Source: Flavobacterium sp. UMI-01
GTDB taxonomy: Bacteria > Bacteroidota > Bacteroidia > Flavobacteriales > Flavobacteriaceae
Assembly: GCF_019656315.1 (NCBI RefSeq)
Contig: NZ_BPLU01000006.1
Span: forward strand, 124,001-188,000
DNA: 64,000 bases
Reading direction: 5' to 3'
Shown: positions 8,467 through 17,667 of the stretch, piece after piece
Numbering within the stretch: the stretch's first letter is position 1
Layout: every line of letters starts with the position of its first letter
The notes under the pieces: generated by a model
Seen by the model: only the letters and a program-made list of their open reading frames with translations
What the model was told of the DNA's origin: nothing
The model's database searches: none
Position numbers and translations under genes: made by a program

Positions 8467-10278
8467 ATGCAAACACCTAGTCTCGACCTACAAATTCTCA
8501 CGTTACCTGATGCACCGGGTGTATACCAATACTACGACAAAGACGGTAAAATTTTATATGTAGGCAAAGCCAAAAACTTAAAAAAAAGAGTCTCTTCCTA
8601 TTTCAATAAAATTCACGACAGTGCCAAAACCAATGTATTAGTCAAGAAAATTGTCACCATCAAACACATTGTGGTTCCTACTGAAACTGATGCGTTGCTG
8701 CTCGAAAACAATTTAATCAAAACCTTGCAACCAAGGTACAACATCAACCTCAAAGATGACAAAAGTTATCCTTGGATTTGTATAAAAAAAGAACCTTTTC
8801 CCAGGATTTTTGCCACTAGAAGAATGATTAAAGATGGTTCAGAATATTTTGGTCCCTATACAAATTTCAAGACGGTACATACCATGTTGGAACTCATTAA
8901 AGAACTGTATCCGTTACGAACCTGTAATTATGATTTGAGTAAATCAAACATCGAGTCGGGTAAGTTCAAAGTATGTCTTGAATACCATATTGGGAATTGT
9001 AAAGGCCCTTGTGAGGGCTATGAATCCCTTGAAAATTACCAAAAACAAGTGGATGCCATTCGGGATATTTTAAAAGGAAATTTCAAAAGCAGTTTGAAAG
9101 ATTTCAAAAAACACATGATGGATTTGGCTCAAAAAATGCAATTTGAAGAGGCTCAAAAAATCAAAGAAAAAATTGAGGTTTTAGAGAATTATCAATCGCG
9201 TTCTACAATTGTGAATCCTAAAATCACGAACATCGATGTGTTTTCTATTATTTCTGATGAAGGGGCGGCTTATGTCAACTTTTTACAAATTTCGCATGGT
9301 GCTATCATTCGCTCTCATACCATGGAAATCAAGAAAAAACTAGATGAAACAGACGAGGAATTATTAGAATTAGCCATTGTCGAACTTAGAGAACGTTTCA
9401 AATTGCTTTCAAAAGAAGTAATTGTTCCCTTTGATATTGATTTAGGGGATGCCATCAAAGTGACCGTGCCTCAACTAGGCGATAAGAAACAAATTTTGGA
9501 TTTGTCTATTCGAAACGCTAAGTTTTATAGAATCGAACAAATGAAACAATTGCAAATTATTGACCCTGACCGTCACACTAATAGGATCATGGCGCAAATG
9601 AAAAAAGATCTGCGACTACCTGTAGAACCTCGTCATATTGAATGCTTTGACAACTCCAACATTCAGGGGACCAATCCTGTTTCGGCTTGCGTGGTTTTTA
9701 AGGATGGAAAACCTAGTAAAAAAGATTACCGCCATTTCAATATCAAAACCGTTGAAGGCCCTGATGATTTTGCTTCTATGGAGGAAGTAGTGTATCGTCG
9801 CTACAAACGGTTATTAGAGGAAAACCAACCTTTACCCAACTTAATTATTATTGATGGGGGAAAAGGACAATTGTCATCGGCATTAAAAAGCTTAGATGCA
9901 TTGGAATTACGAGGAAAAATCACTATCATAGGGATTGCCAAAAGACTAGAAGAGTTATTTTACCCTGGCGATTCAGTGCCTTTGTATCTGGACAAAAAAT
10001 CTGAAACCCTTAAGGTCATTCAACAATTGCGAAATGAAGCCCACCGTTTTGGGATTACGCATCATAGAGACCGGCGCAGTAAAGAAGCACTCAACTCTTC
10101 AATTGAGTCCATTCCTGGAATTGGCGAAAAAACGATGCTTACCCTAATAAAACACTTTAAAAGTGTTAAAAGATTACAATTAGCAAGCGAAAAAGAAATT
10201 TCGGACGTTATTGGTATATCGAAAGCCAAAAAAATTGTCGAATTTTACAAAACCAGAACCGAACAAAAACCGAGCTAA
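8467..10278 (+). CDS. uvrC: Excinuclease ABC subunit C
   Basis: This 603-residue nuclease makes both incisions in nucleotide excision repair. It has an N-terminal GIY-YIG domain (APGVYQYYDKDGKILYVGKA, about residues 14-90), a UVR motif rich in Gln and Glu near 205-240 for UvrB binding, a central RNase H-like nuclease domain with HIECFDNSNIQGT, and C-terminal helix-hairpin-helix motifs (SIPGIGEKTMLTLI). The length is normal. A palindrome CAAATGA/TCATTTG about 30 bases upstream may be part of the leader. The patatin gene starts 20 bases after the stop. Confidence 0.96.
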   Translation: MQTPSLDLQILTLPDAPGVYQYYDKDGKILYVGKAKNLKKRVSSYFNKIHDSAKTNVLVKKIVTIKHIVVPTETDALLLENNLIKTLQPRYNINLKDDKSYPWICIKKEPFPRIFATRRMIKDGSEYFGPYTNFKTVHTMLELIKELYPLRTCNYDLSKSNIESGKFKVCLEYHIGNCKGPCEGYESLENYQKQVDAIRDILKGNFKSSLKDFKKHMMDLAQKMQFEEAQKIKEKIEVLENYQSRSTIVNPKITNIDVFSIISDEGAAYVNFLQISHGAIIRSHTMEIKKKLDETDEELLELAIVELRERFKLLSKEVIVPFDIDLGDAIKVTVPQLGDKKQILDLSIRNAKFYRIEQMKQLQIIDPDRHTNRIMAQMKKDLRLPVEPRHIECFDNSNIQGTNPVSACVVFKDGKPSKKDYRHFNIKTVEGPDDFASMEEVVYRRYKRLLEENQPLPNLIIIDGGKGQLSSALKSLDALELRGKITIIGIAKRLEELFYPGDSVPLYLDKKSETLKVIQQLRNEAHRFGITHHRDRRSKEALNSSIESIPGIGEKTMLTLIKHFKSVKRLQLASEKEISDVIGISKAKKIVEFYKTRTEQKPS

Positions 10279-10298
10279 CGATTAATAAATTGAGTTTT

Positions 10299-12527
10299 AT
10301 GCACACGCAACTAGTCTTTATTAAAAAATGTCTTAACCTAATGTTGGTATTACTGGTAGGTTTTCAAATGCTAGCACAAGACCAAACAAAACCCAAGATT
10401 GGACTGGTTTTAAGCGGGGGCGGCGCTAAAGGTTTTGCTCATATTGGAGTTTTAAAAGTCCTTGAAGAAGCTGGCGTAAAAATAGATTATATTGGCGGTA
10501 CTAGTATGGGCGCCATTGTAGGTGGTCTCTACGCAACAGGATATAATGCCAAACAATTGGATTCCATTTTTAGAGCTACTAATTTTGACGAATTATTAAG
10601 TGATTATATTCCTAGAGCTTCAAAAAATTTCTATGAAAAACGAAATGACGAACTCTACGCCTTAGTGCTCCCTTTTGATAAATTTAGAATTGGGATTCCG
10701 GATGCACTTTCCAAAGGGCTTTATAATTTTAATTTACTCAGTAAGTTGACACGAAATGTGAGACACATTACTGATTTTAATCAACTCCCTACTCCCTTCT
10801 TGTGTATTGGTTCTAATATTGAAACAGGAAAACAAGTTATATTGAACAAAGGCAATCTAGCCCAAGCCATGATTATTAGTGCTGCCTTTCCTTCATTATT
10901 TTCTCCCAATGAATTAAACGACGAACTTTTAATCGATGGTGGGGTTACTAACAATTATCCGATTGACGAAATCAAAGCATTGGGAGCCGATATTATCATT
11001 GGTGTTGACGTACAAAATGACTTATTGGATAAGAAATCATTAAACGATGCCACCCGTATTTTGGTTCAAATAACCAACTTACATTCTATCGAAAAGATGA
11101 AGAGAAACGTTCTCAAAACCGACATTTACATCAAACCCGATATAAAAGATTATGGTGTAATTTCATTTGACTTAGGAGATGAAATCGTTAAAAAAGGAGA
11201 AGAAGCGGCTTTTTCAGTATATGAAAAAATAAAAGCCCTAGTGGACGAAAATAACAAATACAAAAAACCACCCTTACATTTAAGTACTGAAAAACTAAAA
11301 ATTCAAGAAATTAATTGTAACGAACTAAAAAATTATACCAAAGAATACATCACAGGAAAATTGCGATTTAAAGCAGGTACCGAAATAACATACAAACAGC
11401 TAGAAAAAGGCATCAATAATATCGACGCCACCCATAACTTTAGTAGTATTGATTATTATTTAACACCAAATGTTACTGGAGGAGACAATTTAAACTTGGT
11501 TTTAAAAGAAGAACCAATCAAATCATTTTTAAAATTTGGACTGCATTATGATGAATTATTCAAGAGTGCGGTTCTGGTAAACGTAACCCAAAAAAAACGA
11601 TTTTTTAAGAACGATATCGCCTCATTAGATATTGTATTGGGAGATAATATTCGGTATAATTTTGATTATTATGTAGAAAACGGATATAACTTCAGTGTTG
11701 GATTCAAATCGCAGTTCAATCAGTTCAACCGCAACGTAAATAATTCACAAGGCAATTTAGATTTTGCTTATTTAGGACCAAATACGGTAAACGTTGACTT
11801 TTCAGACATTACCAACCAAGTGTATTTTCAATCCTTATTTCTTCAACGATTTTTGTTAGGAGGCGGATTCGAGCTAAAGTATTTGAAAATTAAATCAGAA
11901 ACAATTGCAAATGTAGATCCCGTTATTGATAACAGCAATTATTTCAGTGCTTTTGGGTATCTTAAATACGACACCTTCGACGACAAACACTTTCCCACCA
12001 AAGGATGGTACTTTTCAGGAGACTTACACACCTATTTATTTTCCTCAGATTACACCGAAGCGTTTAATCCTTACACGATTATGAAAGGAGATTTTGGTGG
12101 TGCCGTAACCCTTTGGAATAATTTCACTGTCACCATTAAAAATGAAGCAGGATTTGCTGTAGGAGATAAAAGTGTGCCTTTTTTAAACTTTGCTTTAGGA
12201 GGATACGGATTTAATCCTATTAATAATTTCAGACCCTTTAATGGATATGATTTTTTAAGCTTAGGAGGGAATAGCTACATCAAAGCAACTGCCAATTTGG
12301 ATTATGAATTTTACAAAAACAACCACGTTAACTTTTCGGCTAATTATGCCAATATTGGTGACAAAATTTTTAAAAGTGTGGACGATTGGGTAACCATTCC
12401 TAAATATTCGGGTTACGCATTAGGTTATGGTCTAGAAACCATCATTGGCCCAATCGAAATCAAACATTCATGGTCACCAGACCATACCAAAGGATACACA
12501 TGGATAAGTATTGGTTTTTTATTCTAA
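10299..12527 (+). CDS. Patatin-like phospholipase with outer-membrane beta-barrel
   Basis: The 742-residue protein has a signal peptide (to about residue 27, ending MLAQ). A patatin domain follows with the oxyanion motif SGGGAKGFAHIG, the nucleophile elbow GTSMG and the catalytic Asp in LIDGGVTNNYP. A POTRA-like segment lies near residues 340-400, and a C-terminal region of about 330 residues has alternating aromatic/polar strands ending YTWISIGFLF, typical of BamA-type barrels. This is the layout of PlpD/type Vd-like proteins, so it is probably an outer-membrane-anchored lipase. The ATG at 10299 is preferred over an in-frame TTG at 10290. Confidence 0.9.
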   Translation: MHTQLVFIKKCLNLMLVLLVGFQMLAQDQTKPKIGLVLSGGGAKGFAHIGVLKVLEEAGVKIDYIGGTSMGAIVGGLYATGYNAKQLDSIFRATNFDELLSDYIPRASKNFYEKRNDELYALVLPFDKFRIGIPDALSKGLYNFNLLSKLTRNVRHITDFNQLPTPFLCIGSNIETGKQVILNKGNLAQAMIISAAFPSLFSPNELNDELLIDGGVTNNYPIDEIKALGADIIIGVDVQNDLLDKKSLNDATRILVQITNLHSIEKMKRNVLKTDIYIKPDIKDYGVISFDLGDEIVKKGEEAAFSVYEKIKALVDENNKYKKPPLHLSTEKLKIQEINCNELKNYTKEYITGKLRFKAGTEITYKQLEKGINNIDATHNFSSIDYYLTPNVTGGDNLNLVLKEEPIKSFLKFGLHYDELFKSAVLVNVTQKKRFFKNDIASLDIVLGDNIRYNFDYYVENGYNFSVGFKSQFNQFNRNVNNSQGNLDFAYLGPNTVNVDFSDITNQVYFQSLFLQRFLLGGGFELKYLKIKSETIANVDPVIDNSNYFSAFGYLKYDTFDDKHFPTKGWYFSGDLHTYLFSSDYTEAFNPYTIMKGDFGGAVTLWNNFTVTIKNEAGFAVGDKSVPFLNFALGGYGFNPINNFRPFNGYDFLSLGGNSYIKATANLDYEFYKNNHVNFSANYANIGDKIFKSVDDWVTIPKYSGYALGYGLETIIGPIEIKHSWSPDHTKGYTWISIGFLF

Positions 12528-12850
12528 TCTAATTCGTTTCCAAAATACCTACTGAAACTAATTTCGTTACACATTAGTACGTACACAACCTAAACGACAT
12601 TAAAAAGGACTTTTTTCTGTTTTTAAAAAATCAGGAAAACATTCTTTTTTCAACTATTCTTATGGTTTTAAACCAAAACCCCTAAAAAAGCCATTTTTTA
12701 AAACGCAAAGCAACCACCAGATAATTATAAGGATAATATAAAAAAACGACTTTTTTTTTATTATGTAAAAAAATAACCGTTTTTATGAGCGAACTTCATA
12801 AATCGTTCCAAAAATATATGTTTTGATGCAAATAATTCAATGTTCTTAGC
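12528..12850. other. Gap without recognisable gene
   Basis: About 320 bases of very AT-rich sequence with many A and T homopolymers follow the patatin gene. No credible reading frame and no strong hairpin were seen. The only notable feature is at its right end, where a promoter-like TAACTTTG introduces a possible small RNA. Confidence 0.5.
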
Positions 12851-12862
12851 TAACTTTGTAAT

Positions 12863-12973
12863 CACAAAACGGAAGGGGTGGTTTCCTTCCTATTTGATAT
12901 AAATTTCATAATTTATAGTTTTTTGGTTAGTTAATAGTATAAAAACTCAGTCATTAATTTGACTGAGTTTTTA
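12863..12973 (+). ncRNA. Candidate small RNA ending in a strong terminator
   Basis: A -7-like box TAACTTTG lies at 12851-12858. About 110 bases downstream is a textbook terminator: stem AAAAACTCAGTC/GACTGAGTTTTT at 12941-12972. The terminator is over 400 bases from the patatin stop, and no reading frame lies between box and terminator, so it probably ends an independent short transcript. The 5' part holds a hairpin GGAAGG/CCTTCC (12871-12890) with a G-rich loop. No matching -33 TTTG was found at the usual spacing. I cannot assign it to a known RNA family. Confidence 0.45.
12941..12973 (+). terminator. Strong intrinsic terminator
   Basis: A perfect 12-bp stem with an 8-base loop ends in T5. 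It closes the candidate small RNA and insulates the DUF3108 operon downstream. Confidence 0.8.
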
Positions 12974-13044
12974 TGTTTTAATATATTTGGAACAAATTTT
13001 GCACTTCTAAATCCATAAAATAGAAAAAATAAGTTATGAAAGGA

Positions 13045-13083
13045 GTATAAACCCATTGAAACACTACTCGCAATGGTTTATAC
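13045..13083 (+). other. Hairpin in the DUF3108 leader
   Basis: GTATAAACCCATTG (13045-13058) pairs with CAATGGTTTATAC (13071-13083), a 13-bp stem with one bulged C and a 12-base loop. It stands 40 bases before the DUF3108 start, and could be a binding site or a stabilising 5' structure. Confidence 0.45.
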
Positions 13084-13123
13084 GAATGGCATATGACTGA
13101 TAAACAGCAACAAATATCTACAT

Positions 13124-13894
13124 ATGAAAAAATTAGTGCTCTTCTTGATAATAATAATCAGTTTTAGTTTTGACTCTCGTAACGATGATGCTTATGGCGT
13201 AGGTGAATGGTTTAAATTCCGAATCCATTACGGCATTGTAAATGCTGGCTACGCTACCCTGGAAGTAAAAGACGGTGTCGTTGACAATAAAAAAGTATTT
13301 CATGTAATAGGAAAAGGATACACTACGGGAATGTCTCGTTTCTTTTTTAAGGTTGATGATTTATACGAAAGTTATATTGACAAAGAAACTGGAGTTCCTT
13401 ACCGATTTGTTAGAAAAATAGATGAAGGAGGGTATACTAAAAATCAAGAAGGTTTTTTTAATCAACACGCTAATAAAATTTTAGTGAAAGATTATAAAAA
13501 CAAAAATGAAAAAACATTTGTTGTACCTGACAATACTCAGGACATCCTATCTTCTTTTTATTATTTACGAAATCACCCTAGTATTGATAAACTAAAAATT
13601 GGGGAATCCATCGTTATCGACATGTTTTTTGATGACGAAACCACAAAATTTAAGTTAAAGTATATAGGTCGTGAAGATATTACCACTAAATTTGGGGTCG
13701 TTCCCTCCATGATATTCAGACCACTTGTTCAATCAGGTCGTGTTTTCAAGGAACAAGAAAGTTTAACCGTTTGGATATCAGACGATGACAATAGATTGCC
13801 TGTTCGAATAAAAGCTAGCTTAGCAGTAGGTTCCATAAAAGCAGATTTGGATTCCTTTAAAGGGTTGAGCAATCCATTTAAAATAAAAATGTAA
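13124..13894 (+). CDS. DUF3108 exported protein
   Basis: This 256-residue protein has an N-terminal signal peptide (MKKLVLFLIIIISFSF). It then carries the DUF3108 pattern: GEWFKFRIHYGIVNAGYATLEV near residue 28, a central YESYIDKETGVPYRFVRKI, and a C-terminal WISDDDNRLPVRIKASLAVGS. The fold is predicted periplasmic, beta-rich and of unknown function. Its stop codon overlaps the start of the tryptophan dioxygenase gene by one base (TAATG), so the two are translationally coupled. Confidence 0.85.
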   Translation: MKKLVLFLIIIISFSFDSRNDDAYGVGEWFKFRIHYGIVNAGYATLEVKDGVVDNKKVFHVIGKGYTTGMSRFFFKVDDLYESYIDKETGVPYRFVRKIDEGGYTKNQEGFFNQHANKILVKDYKNKNEKTFVVPDNTQDILSSFYYLRNHPSIDKLKIGESIVIDMFFDDETTKFKLKYIGREDITTKFGVVPSMIFRPLVQSGRVFKEQESLTVWISDDDNRLPVRIKASLAVGSIKADLDSFKGLSNPFKIKM

Positions 13895-14829
13895 TGAACG
13901 TTAATGAAAGTACGGGCGCTATTTTAAAAGACATAGAATTAAAATATGAAGCTATAGACCAAAAAACAGATACTCAACTCGAAGGTTTACTTTGGTCAAA
14001 ACCTATTACTTACTGGGATTATATGCATACCGATGCATTATTGAATCTTCAAATTCAAAGAACAACCTTGCCTGACGAAATGGTTTTTATTCTTTACCAT
14101 CAAGTAAATGAGTTGACTTTTAAAATGATTCTTTGGGAAATAGAACAAATCGCAAATACCTCAGCCATACAAGCCGCTTTTTTCACAGAAAGATTAACCC
14201 GAATCAGTCGTTATTTTGACATGCTTACCACTTCGTTCAGCATAATGGAAAACGGTATGGACGTGACTCAATACATGAAGTTTAGAAACACCTTAACTCC
14301 TGCAAGCGGATTTCAAAGTGCACAATACCGATTGATTGAATTTGCTTCAACTGATTTGATTAACCTTGTAGATCACCGTTTCCGAAATACCATCACAGCA
14401 GAAACAACTGTGGAAACAATTTTTGAAAAACTTTATTGGCAAGCTGCTGGCAAAGATCATCAAACAGGAAAAAAATCATACACCTTGGCTTCATTTGAGG
14501 AAAAATACAAAGCTTCCTTTTTGACCTTTATGGAAAATCATAAAAGTTGTAATATCTGGCAAAAATTTAAACAACTGTCCATTGACGACCAAAAAAATCC
14601 AGCACTTATCGAAGCCATGAGACATTTGGATTATACGATAAACATTACTTGGGTAATGCAACATTTACAAGTAGCCATCAAATATATCGACCAAAGCGGA
14701 CAAGGTGATGGCGAGGCAACTGGTGGCAGTGACTGGAGAAAATACATGCATCCTAAATACCAAAAAAGAATATTTTTCCCAGAATTATGGTCTGATGAAG
14801 AATTAAAAACTTGGGGAGAAGAAAAATAA
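13894..14829 (+). CDS. kynA: Tryptophan 2,3-dioxygenase family protein
   Basis: This 311-residue heme enzyme of the TDO family would open the indole ring of tryptophan to N-formylkynurenine. Family motifs seen include LPDEMVFILYHQVNELTFK, ENGMDVTQYMKFRNTLTPASGFQSAQYR and GEATGGSDWRKYM. Middle and C-terminal His residues could serve as heme ligand. It is embedded between DUF3108 and M23 peptidase genes, not other kynurenine genes, so the in vivo role (tryptophan catabolism versus quinolinate supply) is open. It depends on heme made by the hem cluster. Confidence 0.9.
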   Translation: MNVNESTGAILKDIELKYEAIDQKTDTQLEGLLWSKPITYWDYMHTDALLNLQIQRTTLPDEMVFILYHQVNELTFKMILWEIEQIANTSAIQAAFFTERLTRISRYFDMLTTSFSIMENGMDVTQYMKFRNTLTPASGFQSAQYRLIEFASTDLINLVDHRFRNTITAETTVETIFEKLYWQAAGKDHQTGKKSYTLASFEEKYKASFLTFMENHKSCNIWQKFKQLSIDDQKNPALIEAMRHLDYTINITWVMQHLQVAIKYIDQSGQGDGEATGGSDWRKYMHPKYQKRIFFPELWSDEELKTWGEEK

Positions 14830-14861
14830 ATTGTAGAAATACCAAAAAAAGAAATTAGAGT

Positions 14862-16088
14862 TTGAAGTACTTAGCAGCCATTTTAATCGTATTAACCACG
14901 CTATTCTCATGCGATAAAAAATCAGAACAAACGCCCGTCGTAAAAAAAATAGTAAAACCCAAAGCGGATAATTCCGATTTCGGATTTAACTATGCTGATT
15001 TTAATGTCGTTCAAGATACCGTAAAAAAAGGAGATACTTTTGGCACTATCATACAAAAACAAAATATTGGCGATAGAAAGGTTCACGAAATTGTACAAAG
15101 TGTAAAAGACACCTTTGATGTAAGAGTCATCAGACCCAATAAAGCCTACACCATGCTTAGGTCTAAAAATAAGACGAACAAACTAGAAGTTTTTATTTAC
15201 CAACCGGATGCGCTTAACTATTATATTTTTGACTTTAGAGATTCCGCAATTGTAGCCTACAAAAAAACACGTCCTATCACTATCAGAAAAAAAACTATTG
15301 GCGGCGTTCTCAAAGGCTCTTTGTCTGAAACCCTTGATAAATCAGGAGTTGATGCTGGACTAGCGAGTCAGATTACCAAAATATATTCTTGGACCATTGA
15401 CTTTTTTAAATTAAAAAAAGGCGACCGTTTTGGAATTCTTTTCACAGAACGTTACATTAACGACTCTATTTACAATGGTGTTCACGAACTTCAAGGAATG
15501 TTTTTTGAGTACAAAGGCAAGATTAATTACGCCTTTCCCTTTGTCAAGGAAGGTTCTTCAGGGAAAATTGAATTTTATGATGAAGATGGAAAAACACTGA
15601 AAAATTTCTTCTTAAAAACCCCTATCAAGTTCAGCCGCATCTCTTCGCGTTTTTCTGCTAACCGATTTCATCCCGTACAAAAAAGGTGGAAAGCACACAA
15701 AGGAACCGATTACGCTGCGCCAACCGGAACACCTATTACAACAACTGCTTCAGGAGTTGTAGAACAAACTGGCTATACGGCAGGAAATGGAAATTATGTC
15801 AAAGTAAAACACAACAGCACCTACTCTACTCAATACTTACACATGTCAAAAATCTTGGTTCGTCGCGGACAAAGAGTTACTCAAGGACAAGTGATAGGAA
15901 AAGTAGGCAGTACCGGATTGGCCACAGGACCTCATGTGTGCTATCGTTTTTGGAAAAATGGTGTTCAGGTCGATGCTTTAAAACTAAATTTACCCACAGG
16001 CGAACCCATGACTGGCAATAACAAAACGAAATACTTACAAAACATAGAACCTCTCAAACGCGCACTCGATAGCATAGGGAATTTATAA
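14862..16088 (+). CDS. M23-family metallopeptidase lipoprotein
   Basis: The 408-residue protein starts at a TTG with MKYLAAILIVLTTLFSCDKK, a clear lipobox ending at Cys17. It has an N-terminal region with a LysM/OapA-like pattern (VKKGDTFGTIIQKQNIG) and a C-terminal peptidase domain with zinc motifs HKGTDYAAPTGTP and TGPHVCYRFWKNG. It likely cuts peptidoglycan cross-bridges or activates amidases. It lies 32 bases after the dioxygenase on the same strand and may be the third gene of that operon. Confidence 0.9.
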   Translation: MKYLAAILIVLTTLFSCDKKSEQTPVVKKIVKPKADNSDFGFNYADFNVVQDTVKKGDTFGTIIQKQNIGDRKVHEIVQSVKDTFDVRVIRPNKAYTMLRSKNKTNKLEVFIYQPDALNYYIFDFRDSAIVAYKKTRPITIRKKTIGGVLKGSLSETLDKSGVDAGLASQITKIYSWTIDFFKLKKGDRFGILFTERYINDSIYNGVHELQGMFFEYKGKINYAFPFVKEGSSGKIEFYDEDGKTLKNFFLKTPIKFSRISSRFSANRFHPVQKRWKAHKGTDYAAPTGTPITTTASGVVEQTGYTAGNGNYVKVKHNSTYSTQYLHMSKILVRRGQRVTQGQVIGKVGSTGLATGPHVCYRFWKNGVQVDALKLNLPTGEPMTGNNKTKYLQNIEPLKRALDSIGNL

Positions 16089-16119
16089 AAATAGTACAAC
16101 CTACCTTTCTTACTAAAAT

Positions 16120-17370
16120 CTATCTTTTTAATGTAAAATGGGAACTGAATTTTTTTAACTGCTTATCTACCTCATAATCAACCACAAACCAATAGTCACT
16201 AGCTGGCATAGGTATCCCCATATAGTTACCATTCCAACCATTATTTTTAGGTGAAATTTCCGCTAATAATTTGCCTAACCTATCATAAATTCGAATTTTG
16301 GCAGATGAATTATCTTTAAGAGATTCTATATTCCAAGTATCATTATAGCCATCTCCATTGGGAGTAAAAACCGTAGGATAATCCAGAACTAAAATATTTG
16401 ATTTAGTTACAGATTGACTGCACCCAAGCGGATCCTTCACTGTTACTGTATGGAATCCATAAGAAACATTTTCAAATATTGGGCTTTTTTGAAAATCCCC
16501 AAAATCTAATTGATATAAATAATCTCCTTTACTATTCGTATGTATAGTAAGACTATTTTTTTCTGCTAACCCTCCAGAAACTTTCCATTGAAAATCATTC
16601 AACACATTTAAAGGATTTATTGTCACATTTAAAGTTTGTTTAGGTGCACAAGGATGCATAACAGCATCTGGGGTGAATTCATAAACAAATGTCCCAGCGA
16701 GAGCTGTATCAATTACCGAAGGAAACCACGTCCCTGAAATTCCATTTTTTGAAGTCGTTTGTAAATTTGGTGGAATTGTACCTTGGCAAATCGGCCGTAT
16801 CGGATCAAAATCAGGATAATCTGTTTTACAAGGTATTTTACAAATGGATGTAAGCGTGGGAGTAAGGACACAAGAGGGAACATCGACTGCAGTTAAAGTC
16901 AAAGCCACTGTTTGTCCTTCTTGTAACCCTTGAATGGTAAGACTTAAAGGAGATACTTGTGACCCTACAATAGGACTTCCTCCATCAATGGTATAACTAT
17001 AGTCAAATCTTTTTTGGCCAACATAACTAAAAAAAAAGTAAGCATCATTATTGGGTCTTACAGTGTTGGACAAGTAAAACGGCACTTCTACATAAACACT
17101 AATAATCATTGGAGAACTTGTATGACCATTTATAGTTTGAGTAACAAAATAATTCGTAATCCCAGCCGTTGCAGTAGAAGGTGTAGGCGCTATAGGTGAA
17201 TAATTTCCCGTTATTCCATCTGTCCATAATAAATTGGAGCCTTGAGCAATAAGCTGAAAAGCAGGGTCACCCTTACAATAAAAATAATGTGTTTGTCCTG
17301 TAGGTGGATTTAATTGACTATATCCTTTACAACAAAATAGTAAAAAAAATACTATGCATATATTTTTCAT
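16120..17370 (-). CDS. T9SS type B sorting-domain (gliding motility-associated) protein
   Basis: The 416-residue exported protein has a signal peptide (MKNICIVFFLLFCCKGYSQ), a middle of Ig-like or PKD-like beta repeats, and a C-terminal domain starting TVFTPNGDGYNDTWNIES and ending FSSHFTLKR. The VFTPNGDGxND sequence is the hallmark of the CHU_C/type B sorting signal used by the type IX secretion system. It would be exported to the cell surface or medium. The passenger function is unknown. Confidence 0.9.
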   Translation of the reverse strand: MKNICIVFFLLFCCKGYSQLNPPTGQTHYFYCKGDPAFQLIAQGSNLLWTDGITGNYSPIAPTPSTATAGITNYFVTQTINGHTSSPMIISVYVEVPFYLSNTVRPNNDAYFFFSYVGQKRFDYSYTIDGGSPIVGSQVSPLSLTIQGLQEGQTVALTLTAVDVPSCVLTPTLTSICKIPCKTDYPDFDPIRPICQGTIPPNLQTTSKNGISGTWFPSVIDTALAGTFVYEFTPDAVMHPCAPKQTLNVTINPLNVLNDFQWKVSGGLAEKNSLTIHTNSKGDYLYQLDFGDFQKSPIFENVSYGFHTVTVKDPLGCSQSVTKSNILVLDYPTVFTPNGDGYNDTWNIESLKDNSSAKIRIYDRLGKLLAEISPKNNGWNGNYMGIPMPASDYWFVVDYEVDKQLKKFSSHFTLKR

Positions 17371-17667
17371 GATAATATAACGTTACAAAAAAGCAGATTT
17401 ATTGACACCTTTTTTAAAACAGGTTTAAAGGTATCACATAAAATTTACCTTACCAAAAATCAACCGACAACTATCTCAAAAACAAACCTGTATATGAAAA
17501 GACAAACAAAATCACAACTTGACTAAAACAACAAACGATTCTACTCTTTCTTATACTACCAAAGATTATTAAAGTAAATTAAAATGGTATTTAATACTAA
17601 AGGACAAAATTAGTTAAAAGGATTTTCAGTATTTTTACACCACTTAAAAAACTTGAACTAAAAAAAG
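17371..17667. other. Divergent intergenic region
   Basis: About 300 bases separate the minus-strand T9SS cargo gene from pgi. The sequence is AT-rich with no reading frame and no strong hairpin. Promoters for both genes must lie here, but only a weak TATTTTTA-like box before pgi was seen. Confidence 0.4.

Noticed and set aside
15686-16021. Second plus-strand frame inside the M23 peptidase gene
   Set aside because: It is a shifted-frame shadow over the conserved catalytic domain.
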